Shown here: piece by piece, positions 63,620-64,000 of the stretch | Numbering within the stretch: the stretch's first letter is position 1 | Layout of the letters: each line of letters opens with the position of its first letter | Origin: Misgurnus anguillicaudatus | Taxonomy: Eukaryota > Chordata > Actinopteri > Cypriniformes > Cobitidae | Assembly: GCF_027580225.2 (NCBI RefSeq) | Contig: NC_073361.2 | Span: 33,777,501-33,841,500 of the forward strand | Length of the DNA: 64,000 nt | Direction: 5' to 3' | The notes under the pieces: generated by a model | The model's input: the letters and a program-made list of their open reading frames with translations, nothing else | What the model was told of the DNA's origin: nothing | Database searches by the model: none | Translations under genes and position numbers: made by a program

Positions 63620-63755
63620 TGACCTGAGCAGGATCCACATCATTCAGCATGACTATAGATGTGCAGTGATAATCCAGCACGAGTCTCCAGAAGTCTTTAA
63701 CGGTGTTGGGCAGAGGATGCTGGGTGACGATGAACGCAGACGGCTGTTTGTAGCT
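61149..63755 (-). CDS. ptprm: Receptor tyrosine phosphatase, PTPRM-like, 3' end only
   Basis: Last five exons of an R2B receptor phosphatase; the rest lies beyond the right edge. Exons: 63755-63624 ([20 protein letters not shown] ...), 63314-63189 ([16 protein letters not shown] ...), 63093-62927 ([20 protein letters not shown] ... TVVHCL), 62611-62476 ([18 protein letters not shown] ... NKPNMVDLL) and a last exon ending [17 protein letters not shown] then stop at 61149. These make up the membrane-distal, normally inactive D2 domain. [23 protein letters not shown] is what I recall for PTPRM rather than PTPRK or PTPRT, so PTPRM is the best call. Oddities: no AG precedes DQYK (see findings), and the HC...R loop gains one Asn with the only canonical junction seen. 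PTPRM mediates homophilic cell adhesion at the plasma membrane. Confidence 0.88.
61530..62060. repeat. Dispersed repeat in the last ptprm intron, copy B
   Basis: Same family and same order of phrases as 24000-24540: GGACAGCTCTAAGAATGTAG, ATCTGATGATAGAAAT, CATTTTGTTACCTGTCACT, ATTGGAAAGCTCTAAGAATG and CATTGACACCTAGTGGC. Both copies read in the same orientation. Confidence 0.75.
63425..63620. repeat. TG-rich microsatellite beside a ptprm donor site
   Basis: Imperfect TGTGTGCG/TGCATGCA tract ending in about 14 clean TG units (63589-63618). On the minus strand it begins a few bases after the donor CAG|GTCAGA of the 63755-63624 exon. Several Cys-Val and His-Thr frames arise from it. Confidence 0.9.
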
Positions 63756-64000
63756 CTGTGAGATCATAAAGAGAAGAATGGGATTATCTGTCTGGCCTTG
63801 ACTAATTGTCTGAAAGTTTTAGGTGGTTTGTTTGTTTCTGCACATATTCCACGTTGTATTAGCAGCACTTAGTGTAATGGAAACAAATGTGCTGTCACAT
63901 ATTTCACAAACAAAGCGTTTGCCAGTGAAGTGCATTACTGCATTTGTTTTCTTGCTTCACTGTTATGAATTGCTTTTAGTCGTTCGCTTGACAATGAAAT

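Noticed and set aside
63425..63767. Cys-Val and His-Thr repeat frames near the right edge
   Set aside because: Produced by the (TG)n tract; only the non-repeat part (63755-63624, minus) is coding.

Overview
This window is nuclear DNA from a vertebrate, most likely a cyprinid or closely related ray-finned fish. The genes are split into many small exons with GT-AG introns, the spacer is AT-rich and full of (CA)n, (CT)n and (TA)n microsatellites, and many short non-autonomous DNA transposons are present. There are no prokaryotic operons, CRISPR arrays or phage genes. Gene names come from protein motifs I recognise; no database search was run.

Five genes can be read exon by exon. (1) xylb (xylulose kinase), minus strand, 14864-31367: 19 coding exons join in phase into 531 residues. 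(2) A C9orf152-like gene of unknown function, plus strand, 32877-34183: two coding exons, 196 residues, divergent from xylb. (3) nub1 (NEDD8 ultimate buster 1), plus strand, 36978-42807: 14 coding exons, 553 residues. (4) crygn (gamma-N crystallin), minus strand, 43882-46481: four exons, 183 residues, tail-to-tail with nub1. (5) rheb (mTORC1-activating small GTPase), minus strand, 49143-56570: eight exons, 184 residues ending in a CSVM prenylation box. A sixth gene enters from the right edge on the minus strand: the last five exons (second phosphatase domain) of a receptor tyrosine phosphatase that best fits PTPRM (61149-63755).

Layout: 1-14.8 kb is mostly repeats, with one weak chain of candidate exons of an unrecognised minus-strand gene (7416 down to 2047). 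14.8-31.4 kb is xylb, whose introns hold most of the large transposon relics. 31.4-36.7 kb holds the C9orf152-like gene and a nested transposon cluster. 36.7-56.6 kb is nub1-crygn-rheb, in the order and orientation I recall for human 7q36. 56.6-61.1 kb is intergenic with repeats, and 61.1-64.0 kb is the ptprm 3' end.

The genes do not form one pathway; they are ordinary neighbours. The observations most worth a second look are two splice oddities in the last two ptprm introns, a nub1 product without a visible third UBA domain, a crystallin that keeps its fourth Greek-key motif, several nested transposon insertions (one with an uninterrupted reference copy in the same window), a roughly 0.8 kb inverted duplication inside a nub1 intron, and the unrecognised exon chain at the left edge. 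I saw no clear evidence of a wholly new biological system.
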